DNA of 64,000 bases, from contig NZ_JAEIOS010000015.1 in the NCBI RefSeq assembly GCF_016342265.1, positions 124,001 through 188,000 on the forward strand, written 5' to 3'. Origin of the DNA: Corynebacterium meridianum. Its GTDB lineage: Bacteria > Actinomycetota > Actinomycetes > Mycobacteriales > Mycobacteriaceae. A program made the position numbers and the translations under genes. The notes beneath the pieces were generated by a model. It worked only from the letters and a program-made list of their open reading frames with translations, did not search any database and was not told the DNA's origin. This document shows, piece by piece, positions 28,075 to 36,932 of this stretch. Positions within the stretch are counted from its first letter, which is position 1. Each line of letters starts with the position of its first letter.

Positions 28075-28850
28075 CCGACCTCAGCCGCTTCGCCCGCCCC
28101 CGCGCCCACCGCGACCCCGAGGTCTCACCGGCCGGGGCGGCGACCACCGAACCGCTCGACCCCGGGACCCGCGCCGAACTCGCCGCCTTCGTCGACACGC
28201 ACGCCGACGCCCTGTACGACGCCGACGCGGAGACGATCCTCGCGACCGTCGCCGAGCACGTTGACAGCCCCGTCGCCGTCACCATGTCCATGGAGAACAC
28301 CGTCCTCGCCGAGCTGGCCTCCCGGTACCTGCCCGACGCCGACCTGCTGTTCCTTGACACCGGCTACCACTTCGACGAGACCCTCGACGTCGCCGACGGG
28401 GTCCGCCGTCGGTACGAGCTCCCGCTGGTCACCGCGACCCCGATCCTCACCCGCGCCGAGCAGGACGCCACCTACGGGCCCGCGCTCTACCGCCGCAACC
28501 CCACGGCCTGCTGCCGGATGCGCAAGGTCGAGCCACTCGCCGCGGCGATGAGTGGCTACGTCGGATGGGTCACCGGGCTGCGTCGCGCCGACTCCCCGCT
28601 GCGCGCCGACACCCCGGCCGTCACCCTCGACAGAACCGGCCGGCTCAAGATCTCGCCCCTGGTGACCTGGTCACTCGAGGAGACCGAACGGTACATCGTC
28701 GAGCACGACCTCATCCGGCACCCCCTGACCACCCGTGGCTACCCGTCCATCGGATGCGCCACCTGCACCCTGCCCGTCGCCGAAGGCGAAGACCCCCGGG
28801 CCGGCCGCTGGGCCGGACAGAACAAGACAGAATGCGGACTCCACACATGA
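28071..28850 (+). CDS. cysH: Adenylylsulfate (APS) reductase
   Basis: This 259-residue enzyme reduces APS to sulfite with thioredoxin-type thiols. The paired motifs CCRMRK and CATC bind a 4Fe-4S cluster and mark an APS rather than PAPS reductase, and the C-terminal ECGLH carries the catalytic Cys. FLDTGYHFDETL is the nucleotide-binding PP-loop region, and KISPLVTWS is the usual motif before the second half. The GTG at 28071 overlaps the cysX stop; its own stop overlaps the cysD ATG. Confidence 0.92.
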   Translation: MTDLSRFARPRAHRDPEVSPAGAATTEPLDPGTRAELAAFVDTHADALYDADAETILATVAEHVDSPVAVTMSMENTVLAELASRYLPDADLLFLDTGYHFDETLDVADGVRRRYELPLVTATPILTRAEQDATYGPALYRRNPTACCRMRKVEPLAAAMSGYVGWVTGLRRADSPLRADTPAVTLDRTGRLKISPLVTWSLEETERYIVEHDLIRHPLTTRGYPSIGCATCTLPVAEGEDPRAGRWAGQNKTECGLHT

Positions 28851-29800
28851 CCACAACCCTCACCGACACCACGCCCGACGCCCGCACCGACAGGGGCACC
28901 GACTCGCCGCTGTCCCCGCACCTGAGGGACCTGGAGAACGAGGCCATCCAGATCCTCCGCGAGGTCGCCGGACAGTTCGACAAGGTCGCCCTGCTGTTCT
29001 CCGGGGGCAAGGACTCCGTCGTCGTCCACGAACTGGCCCGCCGCGCCTTCGCACCCGCGCCCGTGCCCTTCGAACTGCTGCACGTCGACACCGGCCACAA
29101 CTTCCCCGAGGTCCTCGAGTTCCGCGACCGCCTCGTCGAACGCACCGGCGCTCGGCTGCGCGTCGCGAAGGTGCAGGACTGGATCGACCGGGGTGAGCTC
29201 AGCGAACGCCCCGACGGCACCCGCAACCCCCTCCAGACCGTCCCCCTCGTGGAGACCATCGCCGAACAGGGCTACGACGCCGTGCTCGGCGGTGCCCGCC
29301 GCGACGAGGAACGGGCGCGTGCCAAGGAGCGCATCTTCTCCGTCCGCGACAGCTTCGGCGGCTGGGATCCCCGCCGCCAGCGGCCCGAACTGTGGAACCT
29401 CTACAACGGCGGCCACCTGCCCGGTGAGAACATCCGCGTGTTCCCCATCTCCAACTTCACCGAGGCCGACATCTGGGAGTACATCGGCGCCCGGAACATC
29501 GAGCTCCCGCCGATCTACTTCGCCCACGACCGCGAGGTGTTCAACCGCGACGGCATGTGGCTGACCGCCGGCGAGTGGGGCGGCCCCCGCAAGGGCGAGA
29601 CCCCGGAGACCCGCCGCGTGCGGTTCCGCACCGTCGGCGACATGTCCTGCACCGGCGCCGTCGACTCCGACGCCGACACCGTCGACGCCGTGATCGCCGA
29701 GATCGCCGCATCCACCCTCACCGAACGTGGCGCCACCCGCGCCGATGACCGCCTGAGCGAATCCGCCATGGAGGACCGCAAGAAGGAAGGCTACTTCTGA
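28847..29800 (+). CDS. cysD: Sulfate adenylyltransferase, catalytic subunit
   Basis: This 317-residue PP-loop enzyme makes APS from sulfate and ATP together with the CysN GTPase. LLFSGGKDSVVVHEL is the PP-loop, HVDTGHNFPEVLEFRD follows, and the conserved end is SAMEDRKKEGYF. The ATG overlaps the cysH stop as ATGA, giving the N-terminus MTTTLTDTTP; longer upstream frames lie inside cysH. Its TGA shares its last base with the ATG of cysN. Confidence 0.93.
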   Translation: MTTTLTDTTPDARTDRGTDSPLSPHLRDLENEAIQILREVAGQFDKVALLFSGGKDSVVVHELARRAFAPAPVPFELLHVDTGHNFPEVLEFRDRLVERTGARLRVAKVQDWIDRGELSERPDGTRNPLQTVPLVETIAEQGYDAVLGGARRDEERARAKERIFSVRDSFGGWDPRRQRPELWNLYNGGHLPGENIRVFPISNFTEADIWEYIGARNIELPPIYFAHDREVFNRDGMWLTAGEWGGPRKGETPETRRVRFRTVGDMSCTGAVDSDADTVDAVIAEIAASTLTERGATRADDRLSESAMEDRKKEGYF

Positions 29801-31110
29801 TGACCAGCACCCTCACCGCCCCCGCCCCGACCGAGGCGCTGCACGACCGCCAGACCCTCCGGCTGTGCACCGCGGGCAGTGTCGACGACGGCAAATCCAC
29901 CTTCGTCGGTCGCCTCCTGCACGACACGAAATCGGTGCTCGCCGACCAGCTCGCCGCCGTCGAGGCGACGTCCCGGGCGAAGGGCCTGGAACACGTCGAC
30001 CTCTCCCTGCTGGTCGACGGCCTGCGCGCCGAACGCGAGCAGGGCATCACCATCGACGTCGCCTACCGCTACTTCGCCACCGCGAAGCGCACCTTCATCC
30101 TCGCCGACACCCCGGGTCACGTGCAGTACACCCGCAACACCGTCACGGGTGTGTCCACCTCCCGTGTCGTCGTGCTGCTCGTCGACGCCCGCAACGGCAT
30201 CGTCACCCAGACCCGCCGCCACCTCACCGCCACGGCCCTGCTCGGCGTGGACACGGTGGTCCTCGCGGTGAACAAGATCGATCTCGTCGGCTTCGACGAG
30301 TCCGTGCACCGCGCCATCGAGGCCGAGTTCACGGCCCTCGCCGACCGCCTCGGTGTGACCAGTACCTTCGTGGTTCCCACCTCGGCGCTGCTGGGGGACA
30401 ACGTCGTCGAGCGCGGCACCAACACCGACTGGTACACCGGCCCCACCGTTCTCGAGATCCTGGAGACCGTGCCCGCCGGCCCCGAGGTGGGCGAGCTGGG
30501 GTTCCGGTTCCCCGTGCAGACCGTCATCCGCGATCACGCCACCGACTACCGCGGCTACGCGGGCCGGGTGACCGCCGGACGGATCCGACCCGGCGACACC
30601 GTGCATCTCGGGACGGGGCGCACCACGACGGTCACCGGCATCGACACCCCGGACGGGGAGGCGGAGATCGCGTTACCCGGCGACTCCGTCGTTCTGCGCC
30701 TGGCCGACGACATCGACCTCACCCGCGGTGACCTCATCGCCGGCGCCGACCGGCCCGACGACGTCCGCGAGTTCACCGCCACACTCGTCGGCCTGGCCGA
30801 GAAAGCCGTCCGCCCGGGCCAGCTGCTCAAGCTGCGCTACGGGACGTCACTGGTCCGGGGCCGGGTCACCCGGATTACCGCGGGCATCGACATCGACGCT
30901 CCGGTGGACGACGTGGTGCGGGACGCCCCGGACGAACTCGCCCTCAACGACATCGTGCGCGCCGAGATCCAGGTCGCCGAGGCCCTGCCCGTCGACGGTT
31001 TCACCGCCCGCGGTGCCGTCGGCTCCCTCCTGCTCATCGACCCCGCCTCCGGGGACACCCTCGCCGCCGGCCTGGTCGACGGCACCGGCGGCGGTGGTGG
31101 CCGTGACTGA
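29800..31110 (+). CDS. cysN: Sulfate adenylyltransferase, GTPase subunit
   Basis: This 436-residue translation-factor-like GTPase drives APS synthesis by CysD. The G-motifs are clear: GSVDDGKST (P-loop), GITIDVAYRYF (switch I), DTPGH (switch II) and NKIDLVG (G4). Domains II and III follow; no APS-kinase domain is fused, consistent with direct use of APS by CysH. The ATG overlaps the cysD stop in TGATG. The last residues are glycine-rich and overlap the start of cysY. Confidence 0.92.
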   Translation: MTSTLTAPAPTEALHDRQTLRLCTAGSVDDGKSTFVGRLLHDTKSVLADQLAAVEATSRAKGLEHVDLSLLVDGLRAEREQGITIDVAYRYFATAKRTFILADTPGHVQYTRNTVTGVSTSRVVVLLVDARNGIVTQTRRHLTATALLGVDTVVLAVNKIDLVGFDESVHRAIEAEFTALADRLGVTSTFVVPTSALLGDNVVERGTNTDWYTGPTVLEILETVPAGPEVGELGFRFPVQTVIRDHATDYRGYAGRVTAGRIRPGDTVHLGTGRTTTVTGIDTPDGEAEIALPGDSVVLRLADDIDLTRGDLIAGADRPDDVREFTATLVGLAEKAVRPGQLLKLRYGTSLVRGRVTRITAGIDIDAPVDDVVRDAPDELALNDIVRAEIQVAEALPVDGFTARGAVGSLLLIDPASGDTLAAGLVDGTGGGGGRD

Positions 31111-31843
31111 CCCGCGTCCCGCACTGATCACCCTGTCCCACGGATCCCGTCACCCCTACGCCGACGCCGGTATCGCCGAGCTGACCGCGGCCGCCGGTGA
31201 CCTCCTGGACCTGCCCGCACACCCGGCGCACCTGGACCTGTCGACACCCACCCTCCCGGACGTCGCACTCCGGCTCGCCGTCGAGGGCGTTAGGGAGGCC
31301 GTCGTCGTGCCGCTGCTGTTCACCCGCGCGTTCCACGCGACGACCGACGTCCCCGAGGCGGTGCGCGCGGCCACGGCAGTTTCCGGGCTGCGGATCACCC
31401 TCGCGGACGGGCTCGGTACCGGCCCGGATCTCGTCGATGTTCTCGCGGAGCGCCTCACGGTGGACCGTCCGGACCGCCGCGACACCGTCCTCCACCCGGT
31501 GGGAACATCCAGTGCGCGGGCCACCGCTGACCTGGCGCGACTCGGGGCGGAGCTGGCCGAGCGGACCGGTCGCCGGGTCGACGTCATCGCGGCCACCGGA
31601 CCGGGCGGCGGCCCCGGGGCGATCCTCGACCGCGCCCGCGTCGCCGGTTCCCTGCACGTCCTCCCGCTGTTCGTCACCCACGGACTGTTGCTCGACCGGC
31701 TGACCGACCGCCTGCCCGCCACCCGCGCCGGGGGCCCGGACATCTCGGTCAGCGCACCGCTCGGCCGCGACCTCGCCGGAATCGTCGCCACCCGCTACTC
31801 CGACGCCCTGACCAGTGACCGGACACCGGCATGCGTACCCTGA
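31103..31843 (+). CDS. cysY: Sirohydrochlorin ferrochelatase-like protein CysY
   Basis: This 246-residue protein has the CbiX/SirB chelatase fold in duplicate. The first half begins ALITLSHGSRHPYAD, with the metal-binding His; the second contains LHVLPLFVTHGLLLDRL. It probably inserts iron into sirohydrochlorin to finish siroheme for CysI. The start is one of three in-frame GTGs; 31103 gives MTDPRPAL and an eight-base overlap with cysN. Its end overlaps cysZ by 13 bases. Confidence 0.85.
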   Translation: MTDPRPALITLSHGSRHPYADAGIAELTAAAGDLLDLPAHPAHLDLSTPTLPDVALRLAVEGVREAVVVPLLFTRAFHATTDVPEAVRAATAVSGLRITLADGLGTGPDLVDVLAERLTVDRPDRRDTVLHPVGTSSARATADLARLGAELAERTGRRVDVIAATGPGGGPGAILDRARVAGSLHVLPLFVTHGLLLDRLTDRLPATRAGGPDISVSAPLGRDLAGIVATRYSDALTSDRTPACVP

Positions 31844-32781
31844 TTCTCATCGCCCTGGCCGGTGCGATCGCGCAGCTCGTCGACGGCGCACTCGGCATGG
31901 GCTTCGGCGCGACGTCGACGACCATGCTCATCCTCGCCGCCGGCCTCGGCCCCGCGCAGGCGTCCGCCGTGGTGCACACCGCGGAGCTGGGGACGACCCT
32001 GGCCTCCGGGATCAGCCACTGGCGCTTCGGCAACGTCGACTGGCGGCTCGCACTGCGCCTCGGCGTCCCGGGCGCGGTCGGCGCGTTTCTCGGGGCCTAC
32101 GTCCTGTCGAACCTCTCCACCGCTGCCGCAGCCCCCGTCACGGCGGGGATCCTCACCGCCATCGGGCTGCACCTCCTGCTGCGCTTCTCCCGCGGCGCCC
32201 CGCACCACGCGGTCGCCACGGACACCCGCCGCCGGGGACGGGTCCTCGGACTCCTGGGCCTGACCGGCGGATTCATCGACGCCTCCGGCGGGGGTGGCTG
32301 GGGACCTGTCACCGCCTCGACCCTGATGAGCCTCCGGCACGCCGAACCGCGCCGGGTCGTCGGAACCGTGAACACCTCCGAGTTCCTGGTGACCGCCGCC
32401 GCGACCACCGGGTTCGCGATCGGCATGCGGGAGGAGCTGCTCGCCCACCTGCCCGCCGTCGCCGCACTGCTCGTCGGCGGTGTGATCGCCGCGCCGTTCG
32501 CGGCGTGGCTCGTCAGCCGCATGCAGCCCGGTCTGCTCGGCGGCGCGGTCGGCACGGCGCTTATGCTCGTCAATGCGCCCCGGGTGGTCGGTGCCCTCGA
32601 CACCGCGACGTGGGTGCTCCCCACCGTCGAAGGGGTGCTGCTGCCCCTCGGCGTGGGCCTGACCTGTTGCGGCGTGCGTCGGATGCGGAAACAGACCAGG
32701 GTCCGGGTCATGGATGAGGCCGCCCCCGAGGTTCCCGGCTCCGTGGAACGGGGATGCGTGGGGGCCGGGACGGCCAGCTGA
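31831..32781 (+). CDS. cysZ: TauE/SafE-family sulfate permease CysZ
   Basis: This 316-residue membrane protein has about eight segments in two homologous halves, each with the TauE/SafE signature: QLVDGALGMGFGATSTT in the first and GGFIDASGGGGWGPVTAST in the second. In C. glutamicum the corresponding operon gene encodes the sulfate importer. The ATG at 31831 lies inside cysY. The last 45 residues are polar and Arg-rich. It is the final gene of the operon, followed by a hairpin. Confidence 0.88.
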   Translation: MRTLILIALAGAIAQLVDGALGMGFGATSTTMLILAAGLGPAQASAVVHTAELGTTLASGISHWRFGNVDWRLALRLGVPGAVGAFLGAYVLSNLSTAAAAPVTAGILTAIGLHLLLRFSRGAPHHAVATDTRRRGRVLGLLGLTGGFIDASGGGGWGPVTASTLMSLRHAEPRRVVGTVNTSEFLVTAAATTGFAIGMREELLAHLPAVAALLVGGVIAAPFAAWLVSRMQPGLLGGAVGTALMLVNAPRVVGALDTATWVLPTVEGVLLPLGVGLTCCGVRRMRKQTRVRVMDEAAPEVPGSVERGCVGAGTAS

Positions 32782-32819
32782 GGCCATGCCGGTGTCCCGG
32801 GGTCGCGGACGCGGTGACG

Positions 32820-32873
32820 TGGAGGAGGTCACCCGTCGCCCGGATTCAACGGGGCGGCGGCTGACCTCCTCCA
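32820..32873 (+). terminator. Hairpin after the cys operon
   Basis: TGGAGGAGGTCA (32820-32831) pairs perfectly with TGACCTCCTCCA (32862-32873) around a 30-base loop. It lies between the cysZ end and a convergent gene, so it may act on both strands. There is no clear T-run. Confidence 0.55.
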
Positions 32874-32905
32874 TGCACAGTCTGCGGTGACGAACAGCGG
32901 TTACA

Positions 32906-33589
32906 TCAGCGGGACTGATCCTTGCTGAGCGCCTGGTCGGCGGGGAGGAACCACAGTCCGACCATCTCGCCCTCCCGGTTGTAGCTGATCCGTCCCACGA
33001 GATCGGCCGCCTCGAAGTCGAGGAGCTGTTCGACGACGAGGACCTCGTCGGCGAGGCTCACCGTCTGCGCCGGGTGGCGGGCCTCGAGTTCGCCGCCGAG
33101 TGCCACGACCTGGGCCCAGGCGTCCGCCAGGGATTTCGCGTCGAGTTCGTCGCCGAGTTTCGGGCCGAGCAGGTGCGCCGCGCCCTCCCAGTCGTGGGCC
33201 GTGAGGACGTCGAGGAAGGTCACGGCGTGGGTGACCGCCTTCTGCTGTTGGGTCGGGGTGGGTTTGTTCATGGGGTTTCCTGTCCGTGGGTCGATGGGGT
33301 TGCCGAACCTCTGGAACGCCGCCTGGCGGCTGATGCCGAGGGCGTTTCCGATGCTCTGCCACGTGGTGCCCCGTTCCCGGGCTGCGTGGACCAGTGTCCC
33401 CAGCGCCTCGGTGGACAGCAGCTGCATGGTGTGTGCCGTGGCCAGGGAGTGGGTGACGTCCCGGGGTGGGGTGTTCCTCGGGATGCTTTCGGTGCCGGGG
33501 GTGTCGATCTCCCGGAGTTCCGTGGCGAGCAGGGACGCGACCTGGGTGAGCAGCGTGGCCAGTGTGGTGGTGTTCAGTGGTTCCGACAT
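32906..33589 (-). CDS. HTH regulator with DUF3887-like C-terminal domain
   Basis: This 227-residue protein has an N-terminal helical region with a helix-turn-helix near residues 65-95 ([31 protein letters not shown]). After a short linker comes a domain of about 110 residues, from [20 protein letters not shown] to the end, that resembles DUF3887, a small fold often found in actinobacterial and firmicute proteins. The gene seems leaderless: a promoter -10 ends six bases before the ATG. Palindromic TGTAAA/TTTACA sequences over that promoter suggest autorepression. No target gene is adjacent. Confidence 0.75.
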   Translation of the reverse strand: MSEPLNTTTLATLLTQVASLLATELREIDTPGTESIPRNTPPRDVTHSLATAHTMQLLSTEALGTLVHAARERGTTWQSIGNALGISRQAAFQRFGNPIDPRTGNPMNKPTPTQQQKAVTHAVTFLDVLTAHDWEGAAHLLGPKLGDELDAKSLADAWAQVVALGGELEARHPAQTVSLADEVLVVEQLLDFEAADLVGRISYNREGEMVGLWFLPADQALSKDQSR

Positions 33590-33590
33590 G

Positions 33591-33638
33591 TGTAAAAGTT
33601 ATCTTTACATCCCGGAGGTGTCAAGGAAATCTTTACAC
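33591..33638 (-). promoter_or_regulatory. Promoter and likely operator of the HTH/DUF3887 gene
   Basis: Read on the minus strand, TTGACA (33624-33619), a 17-base spacer and TAACTT (33601-33596) form a good promoter only six bases from the ATG, so the mRNA is probably leaderless. The palindrome TGTAAA-N7-TTTACA (33591-33609) covers the -10, and a second TGTAAAGATT copy lies upstream of the -35 near 33629-33638. The remaining interval to 33941 shows no gene. Confidence 0.65.
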
Positions 33639-33941
33639 GGCTACGGTGGCGGGGCACGGTCACGGTGAGAGGTGCGCTCGGACTATGGGACGCGGGCACA
33701 CGCGCGGTGAAGCGTAAGACAGGTGTAACGGATCGACGTGTCGCACACATTCTGCGGTGGGCGACGGGGTGCAGCGGCCGGGATGGACTCCCCGGTGGCT
33801 GGACCCGTGATGCGGGGCCACCACCTCGGGTATCCCGGGATCGGCGCAGTTGCATTAGGCCGACACGTGAAGACCCGGAGAGCGGTGATCACGTCGCAGC
33901 CCAGGGAAAGGGCGGGATTCCGCGGTCATGCAGGGGACCGG

Positions 33942-34595
33942 TCACTCGCAGATCGGCACGCCTCGGGCGAGTCGGGCGATGCCGTCCCAGTCGATGGAGC
34001 CGGCCAGCGTCGCCGCGGACGCGAGAGCAGCTGCGGTGGGTGGGCCCGCGATCGTCGTCTCGGGCAGCCACCAGCCCTCCCACGAGGTGTAGGCCACGCC
34101 CCGAGCGTCGAGCAGCTCGCGGATCCGGCCCGCGTCCGCGAGTAGCGGCGTGCCCAGCGTCCCGACCCAGGCATCGGTCGCGATCCGGGTGGTGACGACC
34201 CGTGCCGCGGCCAGCGGATCCTCCGTGCCCGTGGTGTAGACACCGGGGGTCAGGCGCCCCGCCTCCCGCGTGGCGGAGAATCCCGCGCCGGAGGCGACGT
34301 CGGGGGAGACCACGACGGCACCGTAGTGGCGGCGGAGCTCGGCGACCGTGATGTCCCCGCCGACGCACACGTTTCCGAAGAGCTTCAGCCGGGCCGTCGC
34401 CGGTGCATCGGGTTTCTCGGTGAGGGTGCCCCCTGGGGCGTGTTCGGACAGCCCGTAGCGGATCAGCCCGAACGGTGCGGGGATGCGTTCGAAAAGGTCG
34501 ACGTAGATGTTGCAGCCGCACCCGACGAGCAGTTCGGCGGTCTGGATGCCGACCGGCCCGGCACCGATGACGGCGATCCTCTTGACGGGGTACAT
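33942..34595 (-). CDS. Miniature FprA-like ferredoxin/adrenodoxin reductase
   Basis: This 217-residue protein starts like FprA-type ferredoxin-NADP reductases: RIAVIGAGPVGIQTAELL (FAD-binding GxGxxG) and VDLFERIPAPFGLIRYGLS. The end also fits that family (RELLDARGVAYTSWEGWWLPE). Family members are about 450 residues, so the central part, including the NADP-binding domain, is missing while the reading frame is intact. A good ribosome binding site (GGAAGGA) precedes the ATG. It may be an in-frame deletion derivative or a shortened paralogue with lost catalysis; NADPH oxidation looks unlikely. Confidence 0.7.
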   Translation of the reverse strand: MYPVKRIAVIGAGPVGIQTAELLVGCGCNIYVDLFERIPAPFGLIRYGLSEHAPGGTLTEKPDAPATARLKLFGNVCVGGDITVAELRRHYGAVVVSPDVASGAGFSATREAGRLTPGVYTTGTEDPLAAARVVTTRIATDAWVGTLGTPLLADAGRIRELLDARGVAYTSWEGWWLPETTIAGPPTAAALASAATLAGSIDWDGIARLARGVPICE

Positions 34596-34693
34596 GTCTG
34601 TCCTTCCCGTACCGCAGGTCCGCGGCACACCGGTCGATTCTAACCGCCCCGGCGCACCGCCCCGGGTCATTTTCGTGACCTAGAGTGTGGGGC

Positions 34694-35335
34694 ATGGAAC
34701 TTCGCGGAACAATCACCAACGGCCGGCCCCTCCTCGTCTTCGCCACCGACAGCGAGACGCAGGCCATCGACACCGATCTTCCCGTGCTCGTCACGGGCGT
34801 CGGCGTGCTGCGCGCGGCGATCGGCCTGACCGAGGTACTGACCGAGGCGCGTCTCGACGGACGGGTGCCCAGCGCCATCATCAACCTCGGCACCTGCGGG
34901 GGGCTCATCGACGGCCCGAACGGCGTGTACGAGGTGCGGGAGGTGTACAAGCACGACTTCTCCTCCGAACTGCTGGAGGAGATCGACGGCAGGCCGGAGA
35001 TCAACGCGCTGACCCTGCACACGTCCGGGCTGCTGCCCACCGCCCGGCTCGCGACGGGCGACAGTTTCATCGCCGACACCGTCATCCGGACCCGGCTCGC
35101 TGAGCGCGCGGAGCTCGTGGAGATGGAGGGCTACTGTTTCGCCCGGATCGGTCACCGCTACGGCATCCCGGTGACCCTGCTCAAACAGATCAGCGACGGC
35201 GCGAACGAGGAATCCGTCGGCACGTGGGCCGACGCCGTGGCGGAGGGCTCCCGCCAGCTGAACGACGCCCTGCACACCCTCGCCGCCGCCGACTCCCTCG
35301 TGCAGGCGGTCCCGGTCCCGGTCGCCCGGCCCTGA
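34694..35335 (+). CDS. Purine nucleoside phosphorylase/MTA-SAH-type nucleosidase
   Basis: This 213-residue protein has the PNP/UDP phosphorylase fold seen in MtnN-like nucleosidases: LVTGVGVLRAAIGLTEVL, IINLGTCGGLID, and VEMEGYCFARIGHRYGIPV, where the ME-E segment binds the ribose. The catalytic Asp of the LKQISDGAN loop is present. It probably hydrolyses adenosylhomocysteine or methylthioadenosine, though relatives act on other nucleosides. The start at 34694 is seven bases after a TAGAGT -10-like element, so the mRNA is probably leaderless. It is divergent from the small reductase gene. Confidence 0.8.
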   Translation: MELRGTITNGRPLLVFATDSETQAIDTDLPVLVTGVGVLRAAIGLTEVLTEARLDGRVPSAIINLGTCGGLIDGPNGVYEVREVYKHDFSSELLEEIDGRPEINALTLHTSGLLPTARLATGDSFIADTVIRTRLAERAELVEMEGYCFARIGHRYGIPVTLLKQISDGANEESVGTWADAVAEGSRQLNDALHTLAAADSLVQAVPVPVARP

Positions 35336-35348
35336 CCTGACGCACAGA

Positions 35349-35386
35349 AAAGTGCCCCGCACCGGTCACCGGTGCGGGGACACTTT
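35349..35386. terminator. Bidirectional hairpin terminator
   Basis: AAAGTG and CCCCGCACCGG (35349-35365) pair with CCGGTGCGGGG and CACTTT (35369-35386), with one bulged A. It lies between convergent genes and is followed by T residues on both strands. Confidence 0.8.
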
Positions 35387-35403
35387 CCCTTGTGGCGAGG
35401 GGT

Positions 35404-36819
35404 CTAGTCGACCGCGGTGGCGCCCTTACGACTGAGGCGTCGGCGCATCGACCGGATGGCCGGACCCATGTTGATCAGCGCCTTGGATCCGGCCGCGGTC
35501 TCGGTCTCGATCTCGTCGATCGTCCGCTCACCGGAGCGCAGGCTCACGATCTCGGCGTGGTAACGCAGCCACACGGCGATGGTCGCCGCAGCGGGAACCG
35601 CGAGGAACGCGCCGACGATGCCGAACAGTCCGCCACCGACAGTGATGGACAGCAGCACGATCACGGGGTGCAGGTTCATGGCCTTGCTCTGCAGCAGCGG
35701 GGAGAGGATATTGCCCTCGATCTGCTGGACCGCGATGATCAGGATCAGGACGAAGATGGCCGTGGTCAGGCCGTTGGAGACCAGCGCGACCAGGACTGCG
35801 ATCGCACCGGCGGAGATGGCACCGACGATCGGGATGAACCCGCCGAAGAAGGTGATGACGGCGAGCACGAGCGCCAGGGGGACACCGAGGATCACGAGGC
35901 CGATGCCGATGAAGATCGCGTCGATGAGGGATACGAGGGCTTGGGCGCGGATGAACCCGGAGAGCGTGTTCCAGGTGCGGGTGAGGACCTCGGTGAGATG
36001 CCAGCCCGCGGACTTACCGACGTTTCGGCGCACCCACGGAAGGAAGGCGTGGCCGTCCTTCAGGAAGAAGAACGACAGCACCAGCATCAGCAAGAGCGTG
36101 ACCACCACGGACGTCGCGGTGGAAACACCCGCGAACACACCGGATGCCAGTTTGTTCGCCACTCCGCCCGAGAGCAGGCCCGAGGCACCGTCCTGGAGTT
36201 TCGCCGAGATGTCGTCGAGGACGTCGTCGATCTGGTCGGTGTTGATGTTGAAGGGCGGTTCACCGAGCCGTTCCTGGAGCTTCTCCAGGCCTGTGACGCT
36301 CTGCTTGAAAAGCAGTTTCGACTGTTCGGCGACCCGCGGCGCCATCGCAGCGAAGACCCCGCCGATGGCACAGAGGGATCCGACGAGAACGAGGAGGGAG
36401 GAGATGCCGCCCGGAACGCCGTGTTCCTTCAGCCAGCGCACCGGCGGCCACAGCACCGTGCACAGCAGGATCGCGAGCAGGATCGGCAGGACACCGGTCC
36501 AGATGATTCCGAGTCCGAGCCACGCGATGCAGCTGGCGATGGCCACGATGATGAACCGCAGGGCCCAGCCGGCGACCCAGCGGCCGTCCCGGCCGATGAT
36601 GATGGCACGGTCGAGTTGGTCGGGATCCTCTGCGGAAACGGAACCCGCGGATCGTTCGCCGACGACCGACGCCGTGTGGTCCGTGTCGCGGTTGATGGCG
36701 TTGAAGATGGTGTCTTCGGATGACGTCGACGCGGATGAACCGATCGACGTGGTGGACTCCAGCTCAGAGGTGGAATCGTCGGAGTTCCCCGGGACCCGGG
36801 GGTTGTGATGTTCGTTCAT
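35404..36819 (-). CDS. AI-2E family transporter
   Basis: This 471-residue membrane protein has a long acidic, Ser/Thr-rich cytoplasmic N-terminus (about 85 residues), two to three membrane segments, an extracytoplasmic-type amphipathic region (residues about 150-230) and a block of membrane segments ending near 420. Family motifs include LSFFFLKDGHAFLPWVRRN, GVPLALVLAVITFFGGFIPIVG and AVQQIEGNILSPLLQSKAM. AI-2E proteins export small molecules or act as Na+/H+ antiporters; the substrate here is unknown. It ends at the shared terminator with the nucleosidase gene. Confidence 0.9.
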   Translation of the reverse strand: MNEHHNPRVPGNSDDSTSELESTTSIGSSASTSSEDTIFNAINRDTDHTASVVGERSAGSVSAEDPDQLDRAIIIGRDGRWVAGWALRFIIVAIASCIAWLGLGIIWTGVLPILLAILLCTVLWPPVRWLKEHGVPGGISSLLVLVGSLCAIGGVFAAMAPRVAEQSKLLFKQSVTGLEKLQERLGEPPFNINTDQIDDVLDDISAKLQDGASGLLSGGVANKLASGVFAGVSTATSVVVTLLLMLVLSFFFLKDGHAFLPWVRRNVGKSAGWHLTEVLTRTWNTLSGFIRAQALVSLIDAIFIGIGLVILGVPLALVLAVITFFGGFIPIVGAISAGAIAVLVALVSNGLTTAIFVLILIIAVQQIEGNILSPLLQSKAMNLHPVIVLLSITVGGGLFGIVGAFLAVPAAATIAVWLRYHAEIVSLRSGERTIDEIETETAAGSKALINMGPAIRSMRRRLSRKGATAVD

Positions 36820-36932
36820 AGTGGTTGGAAACTATGCCACAGAGACCGGTTGGCTGGTAGTTCGGTGACCGCGAACTGAGGAAGGGGAGTCGTCCACCCG
36901 ATGAGTGGTGCTCCCCTCCGGTCGGGTTCCGG

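Noticed and set aside
26042..28360. 772-codon minus-strand frame across cysI, cysX and cysH
   Set aside because: Antisense artefact of codon bias; it spans three well-identified genes and has no motif.
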